DNA of 32,285 nt from JBDNDK01 sp046719185 (GCA_046719185.1 JBDNDK010000003.1:1-32285); one strand, 5' to 3'; shown: positions 8,451-17,336, numbered from the stretch's first letter. The notes: a model not told the origin generated them from the sequence alone. Numbers and translations: made by a program.

Positions 8451-10622
8451 TTATTGCCTAAATAAATTATCAATCTCTTTTTTATGTAGTAAATAATCTT
8501 CTAATACTTTTTGTGATAATTTCTCATATTCAACTGATTTTGTATTATCACCCATATCTGCATATATCTCAGAAAGCTTTTTGTAACTATCTGAGAGCAT
8601 CTGATAATTGTTATCAAATTCATTTTGAGAAAGCATTCCTGTAAACATAGCAATATTTATTGCCATTGTTTCTTTTCTCCATCTATTTAACCTATCTATT
8701 GCCATATCAATGTGATAGATTGCTTCTTTTGTATTATTTGATTCAATTGCTTTATCAGCAAAATAAAGATGAGCATATACAAATCTTGTATCTACAATCT
8801 CAGGCACACCTTTAATTTGCTCAAATTTTGATTTTTCTATTTTAAGCATTCTATGATATATCTTTTCAAGATTTTCTGTGTCATTTTTTTCAATGTAGAT
8901 ATTTGCCATGCTCTGAAGAGAAAGAGTTGAGTTAGGATTATATTTTATTGCTTTTTTAAAGTATTCTAGTGCTTTATCTTTTTGATTAGATAATAAATAC
9001 ACATTACCAATGGTGCCATAAGTTTCTGAGTTTGTTGGAGCTAGTGCTATTGATTGAGCAAATCTTTTTTCTGCAAGTGTTTTATTTATATCTAATAGAT
9101 ATTTATATTTTCCATCTTCTCTTGCTAGATAAAAATCTAATGGTGCAATATTGCTTGCTAATGAATATCTTTGTGCTGTTTCATTATTGGATAATTCTCT
9201 TGAAAATGATTCTGGAATTATTAGATATGCAATCCATAAACTAGCATAAAACACCACCCCTGCACTTATAAATACAGCATAAATATATCTTGTTTTTAAT
9301 GATGATATAGTTTTTTCAGAGTTTGCATAGCTAGCCATAAAACCTACAAATACACAAAAAGCAACCCAAATACCAACAATAAACCAATCTGAATCCACAA
9401 GACCTCTTAATGCAGATGCATACACTCCACATAATAACCCACAATAAATTAGTTTTTTATCTATGGATTCAGATGAAATATTACTTCTTTCTTTCCAAAT
9501 AGTTTTTAATGAGCATATAGCAATAATTTTTAACCCAATAATCAAAAAAATTAGAGCAGGAATTCCACTCTCAGATGCTGTTTGCAAGTATGATTGATGT
9601 GCATGTTTTGTTGGACCAGCTATTGCATATCTGGAATATGCAAATTGGAAAGTACCTGGTCCTGTGCCCCAAATTGGTTTGTCCTTTATCATATTAACTG
9701 CAGATTTCCAACAGTAGATTCTAAATTGTGTTGAATGTGCCTGAGTGCCACCTTCTGCTGTTTGCTGGAACCTAAACAAAATGGGAGCTGTGAACAACAC
9801 ACCAGCAAATATCATCACTAACCCAACAAAATAAAGTCTCTTAACATTTTTTTTATTGAATGTTTTTAATAGAACCCCAAAAATTAAGAATGCCAACAAC
9901 ACAAACACCAACACTATCACACTAAACTTTGTGCCTGTCATCAAAAGGCTAATCACCTGAAAAATTAATGATAAACAAGCAATAAATGGATATACTCTAT
10001 TTGTGTTTTGAGCTGTTATAAAAATTGCTAGTGTGATAGGGATGGAAATTAAAAGAAAACCAGAAAATGCTCCGGGGTGCACAAATGTGCCTGTTAATCT
10101 AAGCTGTTCACCAGTTCCCATCACAGCATGCCAGAAGTTTATTCCTCCACCTGTCTGCAGAGCATAATCTCTCACTGCAAATAAGCAAACAAACAATGCT
10201 ACAATTGACACTATCCACATACATATCTTAATAGCATCTGGTTTTTGTTTAGCAATGGAAGCAGAAGTGATAATTAGGAAAATTCCACATATAACTAGAA
10301 AAAACTGTCTCATTCCCATTGATAAAGACTCACCAAACAGAAGTGAGATAAATGTGAGGATTGCAAAAACTACAAGAGGAATATAGCCAACTGGTTTTAA
10401 TATTTTATCTTTTAGACCACCAAAAATGCCTGCAGATAATACTGCTATAAAAGAAAACATCACAAGAAAAAATATTGATGTGCCTTCAAATCCCCCACCA
10501 AAGAATATACACATGGCAGGAAGTATTATTATCAGTATATCTGCAGACAGTTTTTTTATATAACTTTGTATGAGATTTTCATTATTAAGCAGTGCTTTCT
10601 TGTCAGCCTTTTTCATACTCAT
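8451..10622 (-). CDS. O-antigen ligase-like membrane protein with C-terminal TPR repeats
   Basis: This protein of about 723 residues has an N-terminal half of roughly twelve transmembrane helices, a Wzy_C/O-antigen ligase domain, and a soluble C-terminal half with tetratricopeptide repeats. The ligase signature is GTGPGTFQFAYSRY followed by HAHQSYLQTASESG in the large periplasmic loop. TPR-like units include YGTIGNVYLLSNQKDKALEYFKKAI, recognisable from YLLSNQKDKALEYF onward. The family transfers or polymerises surface glycans at the inner membrane, with the loop in the periplasm; WaaL and PglL-type O-glycosylases share the fold and cannot be separated here. Possible starts are TTG 10628, ATG 10622 and ATG 10616; none has a strong ribosome binding site. 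All overlap the end of the UROD-like gene, so translation is probably coupled. Confidence 0.85.
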   Translation of the reverse strand: MSMKKADKKALLNNENLIQSYIKKLSADILIIILPAMCIFFGGGFEGTSIFFLVMFSFIAVLSAGIFGGLKDKILKPVGYIPLVVFAILTFISLLFGESLSMGMRQFFLVICGIFLIITSASIAKQKPDAIKICMWIVSIVALFVCLFAVRDYALQTGGGINFWHAVMGTGEQLRLTGTFVHPGAFSGFLLISIPITLAIFITAQNTNRVYPFIACLSLIFQVISLLMTGTKFSVIVLVFVLLAFLIFGVLLKTFNKKNVKRLYFVGLVMIFAGVLFTAPILFRFQQTAEGGTQAHSTQFRIYCWKSAVNMIKDKPIWGTGPGTFQFAYSRYAIAGPTKHAHQSYLQTASESGIPALIFLIIGLKIIAICSLKTIWKERSNISSESIDKKLIYCGLLCGVYASALRGLVDSDWFIVGIWVAFCVFVGFMASYANSEKTISSLKTRYIYAVFISAGVVFYASLWIAYLIIPESFSRELSNNETAQRYSLASNIAPLDFYLAREDGKYKYLLDINKTLAEKRFAQSIALAPTNSETYGTIGNVYLLSNQKDKALEYFKKAIKYNPNSTLSLQSMANIYIEKNDTENLEKIYHRMLKIEKSKFEQIKGVPEIVDTRFVYAHLYFADKAIESNNTKEAIYHIDMAIDRLNRWRKETMAINIAMFTGMLSQNEFDNNYQMLSDSYKKLSEIYADMGDNTKSVEYEKLSQKVLEDYLLHKKEIDNLFRQ

Positions 10623-11694
10623 TGACAATATCCATCACAAACTTCACTCTTTCAATATCACACACAGGACTAGGCTCATCAGAAATACCTAGTATAAGCT
10701 TTGGAGAAAATCTTTCAATTATTTCTCTTGTATATCTCTCTAACTCTTCTATTGGTTCATGTGGCAGGAAGCACGTCATAGGGATACCATCAAGCAGAAT
10801 AAGTTCATCTCCTAATGCATCTTTTATTGCATCTAAAGTGATATCACCTTGTGGAACGGGAGTGAGTGCTTCTATTCCATCCATATCTGTTTGTTTTGCA
10901 TAGCTTGCTATCCAGCTTACACTTCCATCCCAATGGGCATGAACATATTTCCCAGCTTTATGGAATTTTGCTGCTCTCTGCTTGTAAGTAGGCAGTAGAT
11001 AAGTTTCAAATACATTTTTACTAAGAAAGTTTTGGTCAACATTATCACCAAAATTAATAATAGGAATTGGAGATTCACACAATACATCAATTAAATCCTG
11101 GTCCGTTTCATCTATCACATCACAAATATGCCTTATACTTGACTCATCATCATGCAGTGCATATAAGGTGTTTTCAAATCCCATTAAATCAATAAATAAC
11201 CTCTGTAGATTTATTCTAGGAATAAAAAGCATAGGTGCTGCTCTATCTCCAAGCTCTTTTTCAGACTTTTCAAATCTTTCATAATCAAAAGTCCACACTT
11301 GGTTTCTGAGTATAAACTCTACAACTTTCATATCTTCTGGTGTTTCAATGGGAAACTTTTCTGTGTGTCTTGCAAGCTCAGATCTTCTGATATGTTTTTC
11401 AACACTTCCAACAGGTGTCTCCCATCTAGTTATGGTGATATTCCCTTCAGTGATGTCAGTCATTTTTACATCATCTGTATAGTGCATATCAAGGCAGGGG
11501 TTAAACCATGAATATGATCTTATGGAGCATCCCATATAATCATATACATCCAAAAGGCTCATATCTTTAAATTTATCAGGCAATGTGTTAGTGCCTTTAC
11601 ATATTTTATACCAATGCTCAAGTCTTGGCTGATAGACAATATTATCCACTTCTTTTCCAGCAAATATTGCCATCACTCTTTCTCTGTATGTCAT
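10603..11694 (-). CDS. UROD-fold (uroporphyrinogen decarboxylase family) protein
   Basis: This 363-residue TIM-barrel protein belongs to the uroporphyrinogen decarboxylase superfamily in the broad sense. It begins MTYRERVMAIFAGKEVD, as UROD-fold proteins do, and has the motif HAHWDG (252-257) in the position of the zinc-binding H-x-C of corrinoid methyltransferases, plus GISDEP (336-341) where those enzymes have their last cysteine. The Arg pairs that hold the porphyrin in true HemE are not evident, so haem synthesis is unlikely. Such proteins are often found near sugar or corrinoid-dependent demethylation genes. I chose the ATG at 11694 because AGAGG lies upstream; the longer frame to 11736 has none. 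It overlaps the ligase gene by 20 bases. Confidence 0.8.
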   Translation of the reverse strand: MTYRERVMAIFAGKEVDNIVYQPRLEHWYKICKGTNTLPDKFKDMSLLDVYDYMGCSIRSYSWFNPCLDMHYTDDVKMTDITEGNITITRWETPVGSVEKHIRRSELARHTEKFPIETPEDMKVVEFILRNQVWTFDYERFEKSEKELGDRAAPMLFIPRINLQRLFIDLMGFENTLYALHDDESSIRHICDVIDETDQDLIDVLCESPIPIINFGDNVDQNFLSKNVFETYLLPTYKQRAAKFHKAGKYVHAHWDGSVSWIASYAKQTDMDGIEALTPVPQGDITLDAIKDALGDELILLDGIPMTCFLPHEPIEELERYTREIIERFSPKLILGISDEPSPVCDIERVKFVMDIVNEYEKG

Positions 11695-11784
11695 TTCAAA
11701 AAACCTCTTTTGTGATTTATAAAATTGATATTCCAATTATACTGAGTATGATACAGGAATTTTAGAAATAATTCACTAATTAAT

Positions 11785-11801
11785 TTGGTATATAATACCA
11801 A
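11785..11801. promoter_or_regulatory. Palindrome in the divergent UROD/STN promoter region
   Basis: TTGGTAT and ATACCAA form perfect 7-base arms around ATA. The centre contains a TATAAT box (11791-11796). It lies between two divergently transcribed genes and could be an operator or overlapping -10 boxes. Confidence 0.4.
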
Positions 11802-11857
11802 TTAAACTGCTTCTTTTAATTTATATATAATCCTTTTTCTGTAGATTGGAGATTATG

Positions 11858-13750
11858 ATGCTTAGGTTCTATGCAATTTTTCTAGTTTTAATTTTTTCTA
11901 GTTCAATATTATTTGCACAAGGTAAAGTAACTGTTGATCCAAATATTAATAGCAATATGATTGAAGAAAAAGAAGAAGTAAAGAATCCATTATTTGATGA
12001 TGATAGGCTAAATATAAAAGTGTCAATCAAAGCAAGCAATATGACTGTTTCAGATATTATTGATGAGCTAATGGAACAGTCTGGTGTTGTGCTGTATGCC
12101 GGTTACAATGACATTGACTGGCAAGTGAGAGATAGGAAAATGGTTATCTTTGCAGAAGATGTACCTCTTAATAAGCTTATGCTATCTATTGCAAATGTGA
12201 TGAGGTTTGTGTGGAGTGTAAATAAAGCTGGAGAAAAACCTACTTATAGACTCTACATGGATAGAAATACATTACTTAGTGCAGAGAGAAAACACCTTGA
12301 ACAGCAGGAAAAGCTTGAAAAAGAAGCTCAGGAAATGAGAGAAAAAGCTTTGGATTCTTTCTCTGACATAGCAAATATGACTCCAGAACAGCTTGAAAAA
12401 CTTAGAGCTGAAAACCCATATCTTTATGTATCTGCTAAGACTGGTCTAGCTCAATCATTTGATAGTATATTTAGCCAAATGCCTTCAATGTATGATGCTT
12501 TGCTATATGGAAATGAACAGACAATAAATGCTGCCAGCCTATCTCCATCAGCATTGCAGTCTGCAATTAATGCAATGGAAAGCCTGCATAAAATTGAAGG
12601 AATATTTAGAAGAGATAGAAACAGAGAATTCCCAACTGATATAGCAGTAAATCCTGAAAAGCTAACAATAAATATAAACTCTATGAGAGAAAATATCGGG
12701 CAATCACCTATGAGAAATATGATGTTAGGTGATATTAATTTTTCTTATGATGGCAGAAATTATAGTGTTCCAATAATGAATCCAAACTCAGATTATGCAA
12801 AATTGATGGGAGAAGTATTTCTCCAGCTATTAGAAGGTGAAGGCAACATGATGACCTTGATGCAAAATTATGGACCTATGATAGAAACTGGTATAAGAAA
12901 AGAAATAAGTGAAATGGATTGGGGAGAACCTGAAATAATGCAAACTCAAGTATATGAAGATTTACAAAATGAAATATCTTTAGATATTAAGCAGCCAAGT
13001 AATTTATCAAAAATATTCTCTAATACACTAAAAGCATTGTATAAAGAAACAAAAATCCCTATAGTTTCAGATACAGTATCATTATCAATGAATGCAAAAA
13101 TTCCCACAGATAAAAAAACAGCTCAGGAATTGATAGATACAATAGCAAGTGGTTATTTATTAAATTGGTCTAGAAATGATGAGATAATTGAATTCAAAGA
13201 TAGGCAATGGTTAAAAAAGAGATCTGCTCAGATTCCACAAGCTTGGATAGATAAATGGAAAAATGAACTAATTAGCACAGGCACCATGAGCCTTGATACA
13301 CTATGCGAAATAGCATCTATCACAAGAGAACAGTTCAGAGAAAACATTATTTCAAATAGAGTTTTTATGACTGCTGGTTTATGGAATGTGAATCACAATA
13401 GAGATATACTCAAAGCTTATGCAAGTCTGAGTGAAAATCAGAAGGCATGGGCAGTAAACCCTGCTGGATTAAACTTCAGCAATATCAATGAATATCAATA
13501 TGACTTATTCAAAAAGACTTTCAGAAGAAACTCAGAATACCTTTCTCTTGATTTATCAACAATCAAACTTAATATGACAGCTAATAATGAGAAAGTTGAT
13601 GATGAAAAAACTAAAAAAAATTATGTTTTCAAAATCACTTCTACTGAAACTGATAAAGAGATAATCTTCACCGTTGGTGCTCCAAACTTTGATCCTAATT
13701 CATTGATTGATGAAGAGGATGAAGATGAAGAAGAGAGTAATAAAGAGTAA
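11858..13750 (+). CDS. Secreted protein with STN-like (secretin/TonB short N-terminal) domains, function unknown
   Basis: This 630-residue protein starts with a Sec signal peptide ending near FAQG (residue 22). Residues about 51-115 resemble an STN domain, with VSDIIDELMEQSGV followed by VPLNKLMLSIANVM, the fold that opens secretins and TonB receptors. A charged coiled-coil stretch follows around 145-175 (EKLEKEAQEMREKALD). A second STN-like unit lies near residues 385-455 (LKALYKETKIPI, TAQELIDTIASGYLLNW). The C-terminus is highly acidic (DEEDEDEEE). No secretin barrel is present, so it is not itself a pore. The ATG at 11858 is chosen because TTGGAG precedes it at good spacing; a TTG at 11846 opens the longer frame. 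I recall similar two-part proteins in Armatimonadota but cannot name a function. Confidence 0.7.
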   Translation: MLRFYAIFLVLIFSSSILFAQGKVTVDPNINSNMIEEKEEVKNPLFDDDRLNIKVSIKASNMTVSDIIDELMEQSGVVLYAGYNDIDWQVRDRKMVIFAEDVPLNKLMLSIANVMRFVWSVNKAGEKPTYRLYMDRNTLLSAERKHLEQQEKLEKEAQEMREKALDSFSDIANMTPEQLEKLRAENPYLYVSAKTGLAQSFDSIFSQMPSMYDALLYGNEQTINAASLSPSALQSAINAMESLHKIEGIFRRDRNREFPTDIAVNPEKLTININSMRENIGQSPMRNMMLGDINFSYDGRNYSVPIMNPNSDYAKLMGEVFLQLLEGEGNMMTLMQNYGPMIETGIRKEISEMDWGEPEIMQTQVYEDLQNEISLDIKQPSNLSKIFSNTLKALYKETKIPIVSDTVSLSMNAKIPTDKKTAQELIDTIASGYLLNWSRNDEIIEFKDRQWLKKRSAQIPQAWIDKWKNELISTGTMSLDTLCEIASITREQFRENIISNRVFMTAGLWNVNHNRDILKAYASLSENQKAWAVNPAGLNFSNINEYQYDLFKKTFRRNSEYLSLDLSTIKLNMTANNEKVDDEKTKKNYVFKITSTETDKEIIFTVGAPNFDPNSLIDEEDEDEEESNKE

Positions 13751-13776
13751 AAAGAAGAGGCTATAGAATAGACTTT

Positions 13777-13956
13777 CTACCAATCGAAACCACAGTTTGT
13801 GCAATGGTGCTGTGGTTTTTTCTTTTTGAATAATGGCCAAATTAATGGTAATATCAGCATTATAGGCATGAAAAACACACAACCAAAACAAGCAAATGAT
13901 GGTTCATTGTCTATATATTCAATTTCATTTGACCCACATCTAGGACAGGTTTTCAT
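13777..13956 (-). CDS. Small zinc-ribbon membrane protein
   Basis: This 59-residue frame reads MKTCPRCGSNEIEY at its start, then a hydrophobic stretch of about 17 residues (CVFFMPIMLILPLIWPLF), a basic KKKK turn, and ends QHHCTNCGFDW. The two C-x2-C pairs (CPRC and CTNC) would make one zinc ribbon whose halves are joined by a membrane hairpin or re-entrant helix. AGGG lies before the ATG and a promoter with an extended -10 box (TGCTATAAT) lies about 50 bases upstream. It is convergent with the STN-like gene, and the last part of its coding sequence overlaps that gene's terminator. The partner is unknown; short double zinc-ribbon membrane proteins occur widely without assigned roles. Confidence 0.7.
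   Translation of the reverse strand: MKTCPRCGSNEIEYIDNEPSFACFGCVFFMPIMLILPLIWPLFKKKKPQHHCTNCGFDW
13787..13825 (+). terminator. Intrinsic terminator of the STN-like gene
   Basis: Arms AAACCACAG (13787-13795) and CTGTGGTTT (13810-13818) are followed by a T-rich run on the plus strand. The same bases code for the C-terminal CTNCG region of the small zinc-ribbon gene on the other strand. Confidence 0.8.
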
Positions 13957-14006
13957 ATTAACCCTACAATTAAAATCTTGAAGTTTGTATATTATATTAT
14001 GTAAAA

Positions 14007-14034
14007 ATTATAGCATACAAAAATTTGACTGCAA
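14007..14034 (-). promoter_or_regulatory. Promoter of the small zinc-ribbon gene
   Basis: On the minus strand, TTGCAG and TATAAT are separated by 16 bases and the -10 box is extended by TGC. It faces the zinc-ribbon gene and overlaps the -35 box of the plus-strand promoter next to it. Confidence 0.5.
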
Positions 14035-14053
14035 GGGTGTATGCGGTTAAAAT
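14025..14053 (+). promoter_or_regulatory. Promoter of the transaldolase-like gene
   Basis: TTGACT (14025-14030) and TAAAAT (14048-14053) are separated by 17 bases. The leader to the ATG at 14168 would be about 108 bases, long enough to carry regulation, though I see no known riboswitch in it. Confidence 0.6.
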
Positions 14054-14167
14054 AAAATCAGGAACTAAAACTATTTGAAATGCCTCAAATCCAGCATTCA
14101 GAAATCTAGTTTTTATATATCCTAAACTTAATTAAATATGAGTGAACACTCAGGAGGACACTTAATA

Positions 14168-16144
14168 ATGTCTCAAAATGCTGATACAATAATCAAGCTG
14201 ATATGTGGACAAGATGAAAGAACAGGCTGCATGATGCCCGGTTGGGATGTGGAAATTGCAAGACAAAAACTTATTTTCCTCACCACACCAAGTGATTTTA
14301 AATCAACCTGCACTGAAATTGCAGAAAGTGTGAAAAGTGCATATTCAAGTGGCAACACTGCAATGCATGAAAAAGCTATTTCATTTTTTCTTGGAATAGC
14401 AGAATCTCTAATTTCACCAGTAGAATTAGACCACAACCTTCAAAACAAAAAACTTCATGGCTCTAATATAATTTCTGATGAAGATGCTAAAGAATTATCA
14501 AATATCTGCAAAGAGGTTGCTATTGAATTTGCAAATCAAGATGAGGCAGCTTTCAATAATGTGATGGGATTAATAAAAGCAGAAGATTTAGCTGCCAATA
14601 AAGGTGATAACCTATTTGGTGCATGGGGTATTAAATGGCAAAAAGATACAGGAAATGACCCATATAAATGCATCAATGAATACTTAAAATGCTTCGGCAA
14701 ATTATATGAAAGAGATGCTTTTTATCCTGCAGAATACTTTGCAAGAAAAGAAGGCAAAGTAAAAACTCAATTCTTTAATGATTATGGTCTTCAAGCTGCA
14801 AGGTGCAGAAGAATGGGCAGCATGGGAGGTACAACAAACCCTGCTATTGCTGTTATGGGTGAAAATGACCTTAGTGGAGTAGGAAATATATGGGGAAATG
14901 AAGCAATCAGCTTTATCAATCAATTTCCAAACAAATGGCATCAGGTAAGAAAAATCATTGCAAGACTGCAAGTTGATAATAATATGTCTGATGATTGGGG
15001 AGCCACCAAGTTTACAGAATGGGTTGTTGCAGATGCAATGCTCGGTCTGAGATCAATATTTCTTCTTGAAGGTCTTGGAAGAGTGGCATATCAGTTAAGA
15101 CCAGACTGGCATAATGACGAAGAAAAACTCACCAACCTTGCTGGAGAAGTTTTTGAGAGCCTTTGCATATTTGTAAAAAGCTTTGATGATATTCTCTTGG
15201 AAGGTGCTAATAATATTTATGTGAACACTTGCAAAGAAAGAATAGGAATATCAAATAACCATTTCAAAGTTGCCTGCACAGGTCAAGCTGCATTGAATGT
15301 TGTAAAGAGCATAAATGCCGGCTACAGTGAACTCTGTCCAAAGGCTCTTAAAACAAGAATGTTTACAAATGTTACCCTATCTTATGATGTTCCTCAGATG
15401 TATGCTGCAAGTAAAGCTACTCAAGATGGCATTGAAGCTTGGGAAAAGAGAACAGGTCAGAAAGCTGATGATGGAGAAGGCGGATCTGTAATAACTTCTA
15501 TGATTGGCAGATTTAATGATGCCATTAGAGATTATAGAGTGAAAAGTCTTATTGAAGCATTGCCTGCTGACAGTAAATTTAAGACAATAAACCCTGCTGA
15601 TGTTAAGAAATTAACTGATGATATAATAAACAATGCTGAATTCATTGCTGAAGTGAATGTTAAGGGAATGAATTTCCAGCCGGAAGCTGAAGAAGATGCA
15701 ATAGACAGAGCCGGCACACTTGCAACTAAGAGAGTAGTTATTCTTCTAGAAAAGAATGAAGGCTGGGCAAAGACTAGAATTCTCACAGCTTCAAAGAGAA
15801 ACTTCTTCCAAAATACTGAGCTTTTAGATGTGCCATTCTCAACAGACTTTGGAAACATTCAGAGGATGTATATTGATGTGATGCCTATAAAAGTAGATAA
15901 TTGGAAAACTTTATATGATGATATGAATGAGGACGGCACTCCAGTTGAAGGAAGTATTTGGGCAAAAAGACATGAAATACTAAGCAGAATATGGCCAGAT
16001 TGGAAAAAGAGTTGGGAGATTGATGGTGTGAAACCAGATGAATATATAAACACAATCTATGTTCCACCAACTCTCACTCAGTTCACTGGTTTCTGGAATG
16101 AGAATGTAGCAAGAGCAAAAAAAGCTGCTGATGAAATAAGATAA
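14168..16144 (+). CDS. Divergent transaldolase-family protein with long N-terminal extension
   Basis: This 658-residue protein carries transaldolase motifs in the right order: TTNP (222-225), a helical region, FKVAC with Lys367 at the Schiff-base position, TNVTLSYD with Asn401, and MIGRFND (445-451). Classical transaldolases are 210-340 residues, so about 200 residues are added at the N-terminus and about 150 at the C-terminus. The conserved glutamate of TalB (Glu96) appears to be a glutamine (Gln309 in VAYQLRP). The protein should be cytosolic and may transfer a dihydroxyacetone unit between sugar phosphates, but the substrate may differ. I chose the ATG at 14168 because AGGAGG precedes it; the earlier ATG at 14138 has no such site. 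It is a single-gene unit with its own promoter and terminator. Confidence 0.75.
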   Translation: MSQNADTIIKLICGQDERTGCMMPGWDVEIARQKLIFLTTPSDFKSTCTEIAESVKSAYSSGNTAMHEKAISFFLGIAESLISPVELDHNLQNKKLHGSNIISDEDAKELSNICKEVAIEFANQDEAAFNNVMGLIKAEDLAANKGDNLFGAWGIKWQKDTGNDPYKCINEYLKCFGKLYERDAFYPAEYFARKEGKVKTQFFNDYGLQAARCRRMGSMGGTTNPAIAVMGENDLSGVGNIWGNEAISFINQFPNKWHQVRKIIARLQVDNNMSDDWGATKFTEWVVADAMLGLRSIFLLEGLGRVAYQLRPDWHNDEEKLTNLAGEVFESLCIFVKSFDDILLEGANNIYVNTCKERIGISNNHFKVACTGQAALNVVKSINAGYSELCPKALKTRMFTNVTLSYDVPQMYAASKATQDGIEAWEKRTGQKADDGEGGSVITSMIGRFNDAIRDYRVKSLIEALPADSKFKTINPADVKKLTDDIINNAEFIAEVNVKGMNFQPEAEEDAIDRAGTLATKRVVILLEKNEGWAKTRILTASKRNFFQNTELLDVPFSTDFGNIQRMYIDVMPIKVDNWKTLYDDMNEDGTPVEGSIWAKRHEILSRIWPDWKKSWEIDGVKPDEYINTIYVPPTLTQFTGFWNENVARAKKAADEIR

Positions 16145-16167
16145 AAAATCTTAATATACAAACAACA

Positions 16168-16194
16168 AAGCCGAGGTCACAAAAACCTCGGCTT
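16168..16194 (+). terminator. Intrinsic terminator of the transaldolase-like gene
   Basis: Perfect 10-base arms AAGCCGAGGT and ACCTCGGCTT enclose a 7-base loop and are followed by GAATTTT. It is unusually GC-rich for this window and can fold on both strands, so it may also serve the convergent oxidoreductase gene. Confidence 0.85.
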
Positions 16195-16228
16195 GAATTT
16201 TAACAATAATTATCTCTGATTTGATATT

Positions 16229-16252
16229 GTGTTAGGAACAATTTCCCGACAT
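16229..16252. repeat. Degenerate copy of a small palindromic repeat
   Basis: GTTAGGAACAATTTCCCGAC (16231-16250) and flanking bases match the perfect palindrome at 23962-23985 at 18 of 24 positions by eye. Both copies lie just past the 3' end of a minus-strand oxidoreductase gene. Confidence 0.4.
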
Positions 16253-16277
16253 AATGCCGAATATAACTTATATATTT

Positions 16278-17327
16278 TTATATATCCTTCTTCATAAAAA
16301 TCACCTTATTGGTATCTGATGAATCATAAACACCTAGCACTGCATCCAATACTCTGAATCCATCTTCACCAGTGATTGGTGGATCAGTATCTTCTCTTAT
16401 AGCTTTTATCCATGCTTTCATAAGTGGAATATAATCAATTTTTATTCTTTCTGCTGGTATTTCGTGCCACTCATTAGGTGTGTATTGAGTATCTTCTCTT
16501 GTTGTGAATACTTTCACAGGCTCCCATAATTGAAGCTGACCTTTTGTGCCGAAGATTCTGTTAGGCTCATGGCTGTTACCAAGCATATTGGAACTAGCAA
16601 GACAAATACCTATAGCTCCATTGTTGTATCTCCAAACACCAGCAAAAGTATCTTCAACTTCCACATCTGCCACAAAAGTGTCATATTCACCTGAAACATG
16701 ATCAATTTTGAGGCCTGTAACATAACTCATTCTGTCTATCTCATGAGTCATATTCATAATACCAATGCCACCACCAGCCATTTTTTTTGAGGCTCTCCAA
16801 GATGTATCGTTATTTTCCATCCAACCTGTTGTCCAGTAAGATGCAGGTTTGTTTGCATAGGCACTTATCTTTACAGCCATCACTTCACCAATAATACCAT
16901 CATCAATAATTTTCTTTGCAACCTCAGAAAAAGGCTGAAATCTGCTAGCAAGATTGGTGCCTAGTTTTACATTGCATTCTTTGCATACTTTTATCATCTC
17001 AAGAGCATCTTCTCTGGTGGTTGCAATAGGTTTATCACACATCACATGCTTTCCAGCCCTTGCTGCTTTGATAGTGATTTCTTTGTGGATTGCATGTGGG
17101 ACAGCAACCACTACAACATCCACTCTTTTATCATTTAATACAACATCTAAATCTGTCGTATATGGACAATTGAATGCCTCACCTATCCTTCTGGCATTGT
17201 ATTCATTTATATCCATACACCAAACCGCATCACCATCTTCCTGCTGCTGTGCTGCAGGCACATAATGATTGGATATTTCACCACATCCAATTATTCCAAA
17301 GCCTATTTTTCCTGATTCTGTTGGCAT
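16278..17327 (-). CDS. Gfo/Idh/MocA family oxidoreductase
   Basis: This 349-residue protein is a cytosolic NAD(P)-dependent dehydrogenase acting on sugars, sugar acids or inositols. It shows the Rossmann motif GIIGCGEIS (11-19), the loop CDKP (97-100; the family norm is EKP), and the catalytic-type histidine in THEIDRM (194-200). The C-terminal domain carries FGTKGQLQLW, typical of the GFO_IDH_MocA_C fold. Its ribosome binding site (TAGGAA) overlaps the stop codon of the upstream glycosidase gene, only nine bases away. The pair is therefore almost certainly co-translated, and this enzyme probably oxidises or epimerises the sugar released by the glycosidase. The exact substrate cannot be read. 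Confidence 0.9.
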   Translation of the reverse strand: MPTESGKIGFGIIGCGEISNHYVPAAQQQEDGDAVWCMDINEYNARRIGEAFNCPYTTDLDVVLNDKRVDVVVVAVPHAIHKEITIKAARAGKHVMCDKPIATTREDALEMIKVCKECNVKLGTNLASRFQPFSEVAKKIIDDGIIGEVMAVKISAYANKPASYWTTGWMENNDTSWRASKKMAGGGIGIMNMTHEIDRMSYVTGLKIDHVSGEYDTFVADVEVEDTFAGVWRYNNGAIGICLASSNMLGNSHEPNRIFGTKGQLQLWEPVKVFTTREDTQYTPNEWHEIPAERIKIDYIPLMKAWIKAIREDTDPPITGEDGFRVLDAVLGVYDSSDTNKVIFMKKDI

Positions 17328-17336
17328 TTTTTATTC

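Noticed and set aside
10603..11694. Annotation as HemE (haem biosynthesis)
   Set aside because: Porphyrin-binding residues are not evident and there is no haem gene nearby; the broad UROD family name is safer.
13799..13981. 60-codon plus-strand frame
   Set aside because: It begins inside a terminator stem, has no ribosome binding site and is antisense to the better supported zinc-ribbon gene.
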